This document shows, piece after piece, positions 9,592 through 17,603 of a DNA stretch of 64,000 bases. Origin of the DNA: Niveibacterium sp. 24ML (lineage in GTDB: Bacteria > Pseudomonadota > Gammaproteobacteria > Burkholderiales > Rhodocyclaceae); contig NZ_JAPFHA010000022.1 in NCBI RefSeq assembly GCF_026586805.1, forward strand, positions 1 to 64,000, read 5' to 3'. Below the pieces are notes generated by a model that saw only the letters and a program-made list of their open reading frames with translations, made no database searches and was not told where the DNA came from. Made by a program: the position numbers and the translations under genes. Position 1 is the first letter of the stretch; every line of letters begins with the position of its first letter.

Positions 9592-12500
9592 AACAACTTC
9601 TCAACGAACAGGCACCCGACCCGCGCGTCCAGGAAGACTGGAATCGGCAACGTTACACCGCCACGGTCATCCGCGAGCGCCATAAGAGAGGAATCGCTTG
9701 CGTGCTGCTGGCCGATGAGGTCGGCATGGGTAAGACCTATACCGCGCTGGCTGCAATCGCCACCCACTTGTTCGAAACGAGTCGCAACAACCGCAAGGCG
9801 CTGTTGGTCGTTCCCAACGATCTGCTGAGTGCGAAGTGGGAACAGGAAATCCGCACTTTCAATCGCGACTATCTGCAGCACAAGGGGTGCAAACGGTTGC
9901 GCCCACTTGTAGTAGGTGGCTACTGGGACCTGGTGCAGAACCTGCACGACTACGAGAACGTGGACGTCCCCCGAATATCCGAAACGATGCTGAAGAGTTT
10001 CGCGTACCTCGTGCTGAAGTGGTTTGACGCGCGCCGCAAGCGCGGCAAACATCGCCAAAGATGGGCCATCTGCGATGGGCTCGACGACCTCCATCCGGAC
10101 GTGCTGGCGCTCAGTTCGCACCTGTCGCAGCTGGCGCTGAACAACTATCTGGACGAGCAGAAGTCGCTGGAACCAGAACGCTTCGACCAGATGGCCGGGG
10201 ATCTTGTCACGGACCAGTCGTATGACCTCCTGAAGCAACTGTTTCGCGGCTTCGGCGCGCAGCAGGATGCCATGGAGCCCAACGTCTACGTGGTCGCCAT
10301 GTCGAAGTTGCGCCGGGCCAAGTCGAATAACCCGCAATCAAAACTATTCGCTTCATACATCGTGTCGCGCGCGCTCAAGCGCCGACGCGAGCAGACGCGA
10401 CAGGACGTAATTCGAGCGGTCAACAAATCCAACCTCGTCTGTCAATTGCCGGACGCGCCAGCGAGCAAAAAGAAACAATTGGAGGGCCTTGGGGACTGGC
10501 TCGGCAAGCTCTCCTCCACCAACCTTTGGGGGTTCGAGGCAGTGGCCGACGCAACCATTGCCGATGTCGGGGCCGAGCAAGTCATCGCGGAACTGATGGG
10601 CGAGCATCCCGGGCGATGCATCAAGGAGCTCTCTGATCGCATCGTCAAAACCAAGCTTCGGGATGCGAATTTCGTCCTGAGCGTCATCGATGAAGTCCAT
10701 AACTGGAAGAACGGCGGCAACTGTGCGCATGACTTCGCGCAGGTGTTCCGCGAGGCAATCCCCAACAAGCTGATGATGTCGGCAACGCCGTTTCAGCTAC
10801 ACCAGGATGAGTTGGGACGGATCTTCGAATTCGTCGCCGCAGAGCATGACCAGTCGCTCGAGGCCGTTCGCCAACTAATTGCGCCGGACGGACCCGCATC
10901 ACGCTGCCTCGCCGCCAGCGCCCGCTTCCAGGGCGCCTGGGGCCGGCTCGACCATGCGGACGTCGGCATGCTCCAGTCCTTCGTCAACGCCCACCCGAAC
11001 CACGATGGCGCGAGCCGCGTCGCCGCCCTGTCTGCCTTCGCTGCGGACAATTCCTGCTCCGAGGAGTTTGCTGCCTTTGTTTCTGCATTGGTCGGCTACC
11101 ACCACTCGATTCGGTATCTGCGGGAAGACCTGTCCAAAGTCGTCATCCGGCACACGAAGTCGCGCGACAAGCGCCATGTCCATGCCGGGAGCGACTACGT
11201 GCGAAGCGGTTCCCCAAACTACGCGCAACCGCGCAGCGCCCTCTACACGACAGCCGGCCTAGGGGATACGTCGGCCGCCCTGCTGAGCTACTTGGGCATG
11301 CGGGTCGAACAGCGTGTCCGACAGGATTCGCTGCAAAGTGGTAAAGAGGCAAAAGCGCACCTCTTGAGCGGGTTTGCATCGAGCTTTAGCGCGTTTCGGA
11401 AGAGCAATGAAGTCTTAGCTTCGGGTGCCGACGTTTCCGTTGCGACCAAACGCTACCTCAAGTTCTTTGAGTCAGCGTTGCGCCGGACGACACACCCCAA
11501 GGTCTCGGCAACGGTCGATCGGGCGCTGGCCAATTACCGGGCTGGCAGTAAAACGCTCATCTTCTGCGAACGCTTGGCGACGCAAGACGAAATCGTCCAA
11601 ACCTTGCGCAACCGAATTGCCGCGGAAGACTTCCAGTCGATCGGCATCGATGGCACCAAACGCATGCGCCGCGACATCCTCAGGGACCACCTCGCAGTGG
11701 AGCTCTACTGGAGCCGCTCGTGGCAAGCCGCCCATAGAAGATCCGAGAAACTCATTGCGAATCAGGAAGAGATTTCAGCAGCCTTAGAGCGCCTTGAGGA
11801 GAGACTTGGTCGCCTGAACAGTCGGCAGCGCGACAAGATCCTCGACTTGTTGTTGCTCGCTGCTAACTCGCCGCAAAGCCTGTGCACGGACATGTTCCGA
11901 GGCATCCTAGAATCCGAAACGGCCCTCCGAGTCTATCTGCGGCTGGAGTCCAATCCGGAACTGAAGTCCTTCGATGACGACCCGGACGACGGCCCCGATG
12001 CCGATCCCATGGCGGACGCACTGGGAGAAATCACCAACGGCGCGACAATCTGGCACTCGGTCGACGACTCGGTGGCGATGCATGCCCGCTTATGGAAACT
12101 GCTTGAGGATGAGTGCGCGCAGTTTCAGAGCAACGCGGGATCGGCCGATCTGTCTGCGTTCGCGCACCTCTTGCTGGATGTCGGTCAGGGATTACGCAAG
12201 GTCCTCCTCCGGCTCGACACACTGGCCAGCATCGGTAGCGCAAGAGCAGAGCGACTTGGGGTGGCAGCCGTCGAGGTCATTGCTCATTCGACCGAATATC
12301 CCTTGCGCTCACCCTGGCATCGGCTTCAGGGCTTCCTAGACGTGCTTTGCGACGCCCAGGGCAGCATTCGCCGGCCGCAACAACACAGTTCGCGTCGCCA
12401 GAGCTTGTGGAAGGGCGTCTACCTGCGGGATGAGGAAATCGTGACAGAACTCCACGGCAACGTTAAACCGGAGACCCGGATCAGCCGATGCGCGGCATTC

Positions 12501-12971
12501 AATTCGCCCCTGTTACCCGACATTCTGGTTTGCACTGCGATTGGTTCGGAAGGTATCGACCTCCACCTGAACTGCGACGAGATCATCCATCACGACCTCC
12601 CATGGAACCCAGCGCGCTTTGAGCAGCGAATCGGCCGCATCGATCGCGTCGGTTCTCTGGGTGAACGCATGTATCGGGTTGACCCGCAACAGCATCGTCT
12701 GGACATCGGCGTGCCATTTCTAGCGTTCGACTACGACGAGTTTCGCTTCAAGACTCTCCATTCACGTGCACAGAAGTTCGAGGTCCTTTTGGGACAACCC
12801 GAATTTTCGACCGACGTTGATGAGCGCCTTGACGATCCGGACAATACAGACCCAACTCGAGCTGACGAAGACGAAGCAACGAACATCTCAGCCGCGCCAG
12901 CAGTTTCCCTCCCCACTGAAGTGCTTGAGCTAATCCGCATCGATCTTTCCGCTGAATCGAATACGCCATAG
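9588..12971 (+). CDS. Large SNF2/RapA-type superfamily 2 helicase
   Basis: A protein of 1127 residues. Motif I is ADEVGMGKT, ending near residue 50. The DExH box is IDEVHNW with D368-E-V-H371. Motif III is MMSATPFQL. Motifs V and VI are TAIGSEGIDLHL and QRIGRIDR (Q1013-R1020). Several hundred residues of insertion, including an acidic loop (DDDPDDGPDADPMADAL), separate the two RecA-like lobes. It is a DNA translocase or helicase of the SNF2 group, likely acting with the HKD nuclease with whose gene it overlaps by four bases. It is the last gene of the plus-strand operon. No terminator hairpin was obvious downstream. Confidence 0.9.
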   Translation: MKQLLNEQAPDPRVQEDWNRQRYTATVIRERHKRGIACVLLADEVGMGKTYTALAAIATHLFETSRNNRKALLVVPNDLLSAKWEQEIRTFNRDYLQHKGCKRLRPLVVGGYWDLVQNLHDYENVDVPRISETMLKSFAYLVLKWFDARRKRGKHRQRWAICDGLDDLHPDVLALSSHLSQLALNNYLDEQKSLEPERFDQMAGDLVTDQSYDLLKQLFRGFGAQQDAMEPNVYVVAMSKLRRAKSNNPQSKLFASYIVSRALKRRREQTRQDVIRAVNKSNLVCQLPDAPASKKKQLEGLGDWLGKLSSTNLWGFEAVADATIADVGAEQVIAELMGEHPGRCIKELSDRIVKTKLRDANFVLSVIDEVHNWKNGGNCAHDFAQVFREAIPNKLMMSATPFQLHQDELGRIFEFVAAEHDQSLEAVRQLIAPDGPASRCLAASARFQGAWGRLDHADVGMLQSFVNAHPNHDGASRVAALSAFAADNSCSEEFAAFVSALVGYHHSIRYLREDLSKVVIRHTKSRDKRHVHAGSDYVRSGSPNYAQPRSALYTTAGLGDTSAALLSYLGMRVEQRVRQDSLQSGKEAKAHLLSGFASSFSAFRKSNEVLASGADVSVATKRYLKFFESALRRTTHPKVSATVDRALANYRAGSKTLIFCERLATQDEIVQTLRNRIAAEDFQSIGIDGTKRMRRDILRDHLAVELYWSRSWQAAHRRSEKLIANQEEISAALERLEERLGRLNSRQRDKILDLLLLAANSPQSLCTDMFRGILESETALRVYLRLESNPELKSFDDDPDDGPDADPMADALGEITNGATIWHSVDDSVAMHARLWKLLEDECAQFQSNAGSADLSAFAHLLLDVGQGLRKVLLRLDTLASIGSARAERLGVAAVEVIAHSTEYPLRSPWHRLQGFLDVLCDAQGSIRRPQQHSSRRQSLWKGVYLRDEEIVTELHGNVKPETRISRCAAFNSPLLPDILVCTAIGSEGIDLHLNCDEIIHHDLPWNPARFEQRIGRIDRVGSLGERMYRVDPQQHRLDIGVPFLAFDYDEFRFKTLHSRAQKFEVLLGQPEFSTDVDERLDDPDNTDPTRADEDEATNISAAPAVSLPTEVLELIRIDLSAESNTP

Positions 12972-13253
12972 CAGACGTTCCATAACAGGCTGGCTGTGTA
13001 AAGCGACAACTTAGTGGTCATCAGCGTCCTTTCGATTGGTAAGTTCGGCAGACAGCTCTGCCGCTGCACTTCAGACCTCCGCCGCCCATCCGACGCATTC
13101 CCACCCTGTTAACGCAGCTCATTGAGGGTTTCGCGCAAGACGCTCTGGCACTGCCTGACGCGGTTTTCGTCCCACTTGGCAACACTATCGCTGAAGCCAT
13201 GCAGATGGTTCAAATGGCTAGAGAACCAGTTGCGCAACGAATACGGGGTGATC
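12972..13253. other. Intergenic region with possible gene remnant
   Basis: The gap lies between the convergent helicase operon and the nine-gene minus operon. On the plus strand, the frame through 13090-13260 reads protein-like text (LPDAVFVPLGNTIAEAM) reminiscent of an internal segment of glycosylase-like proteins. It has no start codon and runs into the opposite gene. I treat it as a possible fragment of a lost gene and nothing more. Confidence 0.3.
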
Positions 13254-13748
13254 CTAGGTCAGGCCCCGGATGCTTGTCTTCTTGCTGCGGCGCGACAGGG
13301 GCTTTCCACAGGTCTTCGCACGTTCTTCCTTCCACAAGCTTCCCGACTTCTCCTTGTAACGCTCCCGCGCGAAATCCGGGTCGAGCCTTTGCAGGACCTC
13401 AACCGCCTCTATAACTTCACGTGCAGCAATTTCGATGTCCTCCGGCGACACGCCGCGAAGCTTCTGCTCCAATATCGCGAGTGCCGTCGCGATCGGTTCG
13501 ACATGGTGAAACAGCAAAGCCGCACGAAGCTGGTAGTAATAGCCGCGCGAACGCCCACCGCTCAACACAGCGTCAATCCCGCCACGTTTGCAGATCAGGT
13601 CCCACAAAGCGCGGTATCGAGCCTCGGTCTTCTTGCTGAGGGGATTGCGCCCCTTGAATATGTCATTGGCCATTTCACGCGCGCGGTCCGCCTCGCGCAG
13701 GAAAGGTGGGTCATTTTCGTCAGCCAACACGTTCTCCTGAAAAATCAT
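13254..13748 (-). CDS. Unknown 164-residue protein, last gene of AAA+/phosphatase operon
   Basis: The start ATG at 13748 overlaps the HAD gene's stop by one base (TGATG). The protein is helical and highly charged. It holds GGIDAVLSGGRSRGYYYQLRAALLFHHVEP in its middle (read in two parts around residues 55-85) and has a basic tail (CGKPLSRRSKKTSIRGLT). I know no family for it. Coupling to the phosphatase genes makes a shared role likely. Confidence 0.7.
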   Translation of the reverse strand: MIFQENVLADENDPPFLREADRAREMANDIFKGRNPLSKKTEARYRALWDLICKRGGIDAVLSGGRSRGYYYQLRAALLFHHVEPIATALAILEQKLRGVSPEDIEIAAREVIEAVEVLQRLDPDFARERYKEKSGSLWKEERAKTCGKPLSRRSKKTSIRGLT

Positions 13749-14191
13749 CAATGGTCTCGGCGACGCAACGCCAGGACCAGACCGTCGATCTGCCCCGCCG
13801 TCAGCCCAACCGTCGGATCGCACCACACCACCGGCGCCATTTCGCTGAAGGCACTCCGTTCGTCATCAAGGGCGACCCATGGCGCGCCGGCACTTCGGTG
13901 CTCGGCAAGCCAGCTCCGGCACTCGTACTCACACAACGGCCCCATGCGGTCGTGGATATCGCGCAACGCGGCGCGCGGGAATACGGGAGTTGTCCCAACG
14001 ACCCGTGCGGCCACGCCCGGTGTGAGCGTTTCAAGCAGCAAGTCGAACGGAAAGACCTCGCGCCAGTTCGTTGAGAGCACGACCTCTGTGTCGGGAAAGG
14101 CTTCCAACACCGGGTCGAGCAGATGGGTCCGAGAGCACTTTTCCAGTGTGTTCACCGGATGCAAGACGCCATCGGAATCGAGAACAGCCAT
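13748..14191 (-). CDS. HAD-like phosphatase of the type found in RNA-repair proteins
   Basis: A protein of 147 residues opening MAVLDSDGVLHP, the HAD motif I with nucleophile D5 and acid/base D7. Motif II is VVLSTNWRE, and a late acidic motif is WVALDDERSAF. Small HAD domains with this LD.DGVLHP start are described in multi-domain RNA-repair proteins (the 'Swiss Army knife' group) and in stand-alone form. The ATG overlaps the metallophosphoesterase stop by one base. The expected reaction is removal of a phosphate from a nucleotide or nucleic-acid end. The exact substrate is not visible. Confidence 0.78.
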   Translation of the reverse strand: MAVLDSDGVLHPVNTLEKCSRTHLLDPVLEAFPDTEVVLSTNWREVFPFDLLLETLTPGVAARVVGTTPVFPRAALRDIHDRMGPLCEYECRSWLAEHRSAGAPWVALDDERSAFSEMAPVVWCDPTVGLTAGQIDGLVLALRRRDH

Positions 14192-14952
14192 CACGCGACC
14201 TCCACGACCAGCGCAGGGTTGAAGGCCGGGTTTTCACGCCCCCCGTTGGTCAAGGGGTAGCCCGCCGGATTGGCGATCACGCGCGTTTCGCCGACGCGGT
14301 AGTCGGAGCTGGCGTGCGTGTGTCCATGCACCCAGAGCGCCGCGCGGCCGTCGAGCATCGCGTCGAGTCGGCTGGCGAAGAATGCGCTCACCGGGTCGTC
14401 GAGGTACTGGGGCGCAATCGATTGCAGCGACGGTGCATGGTGGGTAACCACCACCGTCGGGCCCTCGTACGGCATGTCCAGGTTGCGATCAAGCCAATCG
14501 CGTGAGCGTGCGTGCCAGCGCATGGTGTCCCACGGCGAGAGCAGGACGCCGTCTTCACCGCGGATGGCGCGGTAGTCGTTCATGTACCCGCCACAAGCCA
14601 GTGCGCCCTCGGGATCGCCATGTAACGCGCCGTCGGTCCACAACGTCGCCCCCAGGAATCGCACGCCTTCAATCACGGCCGAGCTGTTTTCCAGAAAATG
14701 CAGCCCGGTCAGGCGCAGGGCGCGCAGTCGCCGCATCACCTGCGCCCACTCGCCGCGGTAAAACTCGTGGTTGCCGGCGACATACACGATCTGGCGCGGC
14801 AAGCGATTGCGGTGAAGGGTGATCCAGTCGGCCGCCTGGGTGCCAACGTGGATGTCGCCGGCAAGGACCAGTACGTCGGCGTCCGCCTGCGGCGGTGTCC
14901 ATGGCGCGAACTCGAGGTGCAGGTCAGAGAGAATCTGGATCCGCATTGTCAT
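14191..14952 (-). CDS. Calcineurin-like metallophosphoesterase
   Basis: A protein of 253 residues with the complete two-metal motif set: SDLHLEF, LAGDIHVG, AGNHEFYRG, VTHHAP and WVHGHTHASSDY, in that order. The family hydrolyses phosphomonoesters or phosphodiesters, including cyclic nucleotides and nucleic-acid ends. The ATG overlaps the upstream stop (ATGA) and the stop overlaps the HAD start. It is one of two such enzymes in the operon; the other (15783-16472) is only distantly similar. Its presence with a HAD phosphatase and a DnaQ-like exonuclease suggests nucleic-acid end processing, which is inference. Confidence 0.9.
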   Translation of the reverse strand: MTMRIQILSDLHLEFAPWTPPQADADVLVLAGDIHVGTQAADWITLHRNRLPRQIVYVAGNHEFYRGEWAQVMRRLRALRLTGLHFLENSSAVIEGVRFLGATLWTDGALHGDPEGALACGGYMNDYRAIRGEDGVLLSPWDTMRWHARSRDWLDRNLDMPYEGPTVVVTHHAPSLQSIAPQYLDDPVSAFFASRLDAMLDGRAALWVHGHTHASSDYRVGETRVIANPAGYPLTNGGRENPAFNPALVVEVA

Positions 14953-15401
14953 GGGGTGTCACCCGATGCGTGAATTTGCGCCGCCATGCGGCGCAAGAAT
15001 TCGCTGCGTGCCACACTGTCCGGCTCAACATGCGCTGCGCAGCGCGTACTCACATAGCCGGTCTCGCTTGCGAAAACACCACCGGGCCTGCCACACACCT
15101 CGCAGAGGCGCGCGGACATGGCTTCTGCCATGCGGATCATGCCGCGCTGCTGGTCGTTCGCGCCGCGCACATAGAAGCGCAGGGTGCCGAACTTTTCCTT
15201 CACCTGCGCTGCAAGCACCTGAGGGGCCTGGTTGTGATCGGATTCGTACTGCAGCGCACCGCACAGCACATCGATCAGGTTGAACCAGCCGTCGTCGCAA
15301 TCCATGCCCCGGCCCATGCAGGATTCCTGCACCGAGCGATGCCGGTCGGCGAAGATCTTGGGGTAGCGGGCGCAAAGCCGCGCGTCGAGTTCGGGACTCA
15401 T
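14949..15401 (-). CDS. Conserved hypothetical protein with possible zinc knuckle
   Basis: A protein of 150 residues preceded by GGAG at good distance. It reads MDCDDGWFNLIDVLCGALQ and QVKEKFGTLRFYVRG, a pair of blocks I associate with uncharacterised proteobacterial and phage-linked proteins. CEVCGRPGG followed by STRCAAH could form a small zinc-binding knuckle. The stop overlaps the metallophosphoesterase start. No function can be given. Confidence 0.75.
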   Translation of the reverse strand: MSPELDARLCARYPKIFADRHRSVQESCMGRGMDCDDGWFNLIDVLCGALQYESDHNQAPQVLAAQVKEKFGTLRFYVRGANDQQRGMIRMAEAMSARLCEVCGRPGGVFASETGYVSTRCAAHVEPDSVARSEFLRRMAAQIHASGDTP

Positions 15402-15444
15402 GGGGTCTCCTGAAACATGGTGAGCAGATACACAGCCAATCGAT

Positions 15445-15786
15445 TCATGCCGGCCTGCGCGGGGGGCGCAGCACCAGCGTGTAGCTTGGGGGCGCGGTTG
15501 GACTGATCTGGAACAGCTTCACAACGTCGAGCCGATAGCGCACGCCTGCGAGCTCACACACGACGTCCCAGGTCGCCGGCAATGGGTGCCAGCCCGAATT
15601 GTCGTCGCGCCAGACCTCAATGCCGTCGCGTGGCAAGAGCACGGTAACCAAGCGTTCCACCAGGGCGGAATCGAAGTGCGCCATCGTCAGGGTCACGCAC
15701 TTGCCGGGAAAGTCGATGCCCACGCTCACTTCCAGATCGCTTGCGCACGACATCATGTGTTTGATGTACCAGCCGCGTTGGGTCAT
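15445..15786 (-). CDS. Small unknown protein (113 residues)
   Basis: It starts at ATG 15786, which overlaps the stop of the metallophosphoesterase gene (ATGA). It reads MTQRGWYIKHMMSCASDLEV and ends in a Pro/Arg-rich tail (LVLRPPRRPA). I do not recognise the family. It lies within the operon with a 43-base gap to the next gene. Confidence 0.65.
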   Translation of the reverse strand: MTQRGWYIKHMMSCASDLEVSVGIDFPGKCVTLTMAHFDSALVERLVTVLLPRDGIEVWRDDNSGWHPLPATWDVVCELAGVRYRLDVVKLFQISPTAPPSYTLVLRPPRRPA

Positions 15787-16472
15787 GAACGGTTCCTTGC
15801 CGTGCATTCGCCGGCGCGAAGTCGCTCGCCCTTGTCGGTCACGATGCCGCGCAAGCCCACGCCGACCACTTCGATGTCGCCGATCCGCGCGCGGTAGTCC
15901 GCATGATGGTGACCGTGGAACACATGGCGAACGCCAAGGCGAATCGCGAGCGCATCCAACGCTGCAAAACCATGCGGGTGGGTGCTGGGCGCTTCGTGCG
16001 TCACCAGCAGATCCGCACGCGCTTTGCCCAGGGCCTGCACGTCGGACGGGAAGATCGTCGAGCGATGCGTGCGCGGCAGCCCGCCGCGCCAGCGATTACC
16101 CGCCCCGCAGCGGCGCAGGTAGTCCTCGGGTGAGGCGTGTTCGGGGGCGCCCGGCGCGCCCCAGATGCGGCCCCGGAACACACCACCCAGCCCCGCCACG
16201 CGATGCCCTGCGACGTCCACAGCACGCCCGTGCAGATTGCGCTCGGCGAGCGCACTGCCCCACAAGTGGTCGTGGGAGGCGTCCGAATCCGTATCGTGGT
16301 TACCCGGAATCCACCACACCGCCGTCTCTTGCAGAATCGGCGCCAGGCAACGTTCGAGCGGCTGCGGTGCCTCAATATCGCCAAGCAGGATCACCGCCAC
16401 CGGTCGATGCTGACCGATCGCCTGCACGATGTGGTCGAAGCGTCCATGCGGATCGCCACAAAGCAGGATCAT
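15783..16472 (-). CDS. Calcineurin-like metallophosphoesterase (second in operon)
   Basis: A protein of 229 residues. The motifs LLCGDPHGRFD, ILLGDIEAPQ, IPGNHDTDSD, LVTHEAPSTH and VFHGHHHADY are all present, so both metal sites should be intact. It resembles small phage-type or Ser/Thr-phosphatase-like and 2',3'-cyclic-phosphodiesterase-like members. Its start overlaps the exonuclease stop by four bases. The activity is phosphoester hydrolysis; the target is not evident from sequence. Confidence 0.88.
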   Translation of the reverse strand: MILLCGDPHGRFDHIVQAIGQHRPVAVILLGDIEAPQPLERCLAPILQETAVWWIPGNHDTDSDASHDHLWGSALAERNLHGRAVDVAGHRVAGLGGVFRGRIWGAPGAPEHASPEDYLRRCGAGNRWRGGLPRTHRSTIFPSDVQALGKARADLLVTHEAPSTHPHGFAALDALAIRLGVRHVFHGHHHADYRARIGDIEVVGVGLRGIVTDKGERLRAGECTARNRS

Positions 16473-17005
16473 GGCGCCCCCTGCCCCAAGGCTTGGCCCA
16501 GCGCCTTCCAGGCCTCGGCCAAGGCCAGCGCGTCGATCAGCGCGTGGTGCCGCATCTGAGCGCGACTGCGCCAGATCCGCTCTTGCGCCTCGGCAAAAGC
16601 CGGGTGCGACGTGAGTGGGCCGATGTCGATCGTGGCTTCAATCGAAGGATGTCGTCCACCCAACAAGCCATCCAGCAATTCCAGATCGCCGGTGTAGTCG
16701 AACACCAGCGTCAGCGCCCCCTGCGCATCGAGCCAATCGCGCACCGCTGAGGCCACCAACGGTGCCGGGCCTTCGGCCGTGGTCGGGAGCAGGCGCAAGA
16801 GCGGCAAGACCACCTCGCGCACAAAGTCACTGCAACTGCTCGGCTTGAAGTCGGTCAGCTCCACATAGCAGCGAGGGCCGGCCTCCGACACCAGGGCCAG
16901 GCTGATCAACTGACGCTGCTCGAAACGGGTGAACTCGCAGTCGAGAAACACCCGCGTGGACGCAGGCGCCTGGACACCGCCGGAACGCGTAGCACTAGAA
17001 GTCAA
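16469..17005 (-). CDS. DnaQ-fold 3'-5' exonuclease-like protein
   Basis: A protein of 178 residues. It has the exonuclease I motif RVFLDCEFT (D22, E24) and the exonuclease III motif MRHHALIDALALAEAW (H154, D158), the DEDDh pattern. TTG 17005 is preferred because AAGGA lies eight bases upstream; GTG 17011 is the alternative. Either start lies inside the end of the preceding gene. It probably removes nucleotides from DNA or RNA 3' ends. With two phosphoesterases and a HAD phosphatase in the same operon it fits a nucleic-acid-processing set. Confidence 0.82.
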   Translation of the reverse strand: MTSSATRSGGVQAPASTRVFLDCEFTRFEQRQLISLALVSEAGPRCYVELTDFKPSSCSDFVREVVLPLLRLLPTTAEGPAPLVASAVRDWLDAQGALTLVFDYTGDLELLDGLLGGRHPSIEATIDIGPLTSHPAFAEAQERIWRSRAQMRHHALIDALALAEAWKALGQALGQGAP

Positions 17006-17603
17006 GATCACGGTCCTTCGTGTCCGGGTTCTCGCAGATCGTGCGCAGCTGCTGACGCAGCGCCAACACATCCAGCACCTCAACCGCCTCACCCGCTTCT
17101 TCGAGCGCCGTCAGGACTTCGGGTGAAAACAGGTCGTCCAGATGCAGGTCGGCGATGGATGCATGGATAGCTGCCAGACGCTCAGCTGCCGCCGGCGGGG
17201 CTGCACTCACCTGCTCGGCCAGCCGGGTCGCGACCTTCGCGCCGACCCGATACAGGCACTCATTCCAATGACGCACCGTCACGCGCCAGAACCCCGGGCG
17301 TTTGCGCAAGAAGGTTTCCAGCTCGCCCTCGTCCGGCTCGTCCAGCACCCGTTTGGCAACAAGCTCAGCCAGCTCCTCAAGGTAGTGCTCGCGCACATCC
17401 GCCTGCAACTTCTCCAGTGCGCGCAGCAAGAGCTTCAGTTCGGTTGTGAATTGCGCACGCAAAAGGCGGAATGGCGGCATGAGGGCTTTGTGCAAACTTC
17501 CCAGCGCACCGCACACGTCGTAATCGTTCGGCAGGACAAATCCAAGGACGTGGTTGTACTGGTCATCGCCATTCAATAGTCTTGCTGAGACGCCGCTGTT
17601 CAT
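16995..17603 (-). CDS. Unknown helical protein coupled to AAA+ ATPase
   Basis: A protein of 202 residues whose ATG overlaps the stop of the AAA+ gene (ATGA). It is almost entirely helical, with heptad-like segments (LLRALEKLQADVREHYLEEL and LAAIHASIADLHLDDLF). It has no catalytic motif. Its position suggests an adaptor or partner of the ATPase. I know no named family. Confidence 0.75.
   Translation of the reverse strand: MNSGVSARLLNGDDQYNHVLGFVLPNDYDVCGALGSLHKALMPPFRLLRAQFTTELKLLLRALEKLQADVREHYLEELAELVAKRVLDEPDEGELETFLRKRPGFWRVTVRHWNECLYRVGAKVATRLAEQVSAAPPAAAERLAAIHASIADLHLDDLFSPEVLTALEEAGEAVEVLDVLALRQQLRTICENPDTKDRDLDF

Noticed and set aside
7528-12971. Assignment of the HKD nuclease and helicase to DISARM
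   Set aside because: No DISARM methylase or DUF1998 gene is present, and the gene order differs.
12972-13270. Protein-like text LPDAVFVPLGNTIAEAM on the plus strand
   Set aside because: No start codon, short, and runs into an opposite-strand gene; kept only as a low-confidence remnant.
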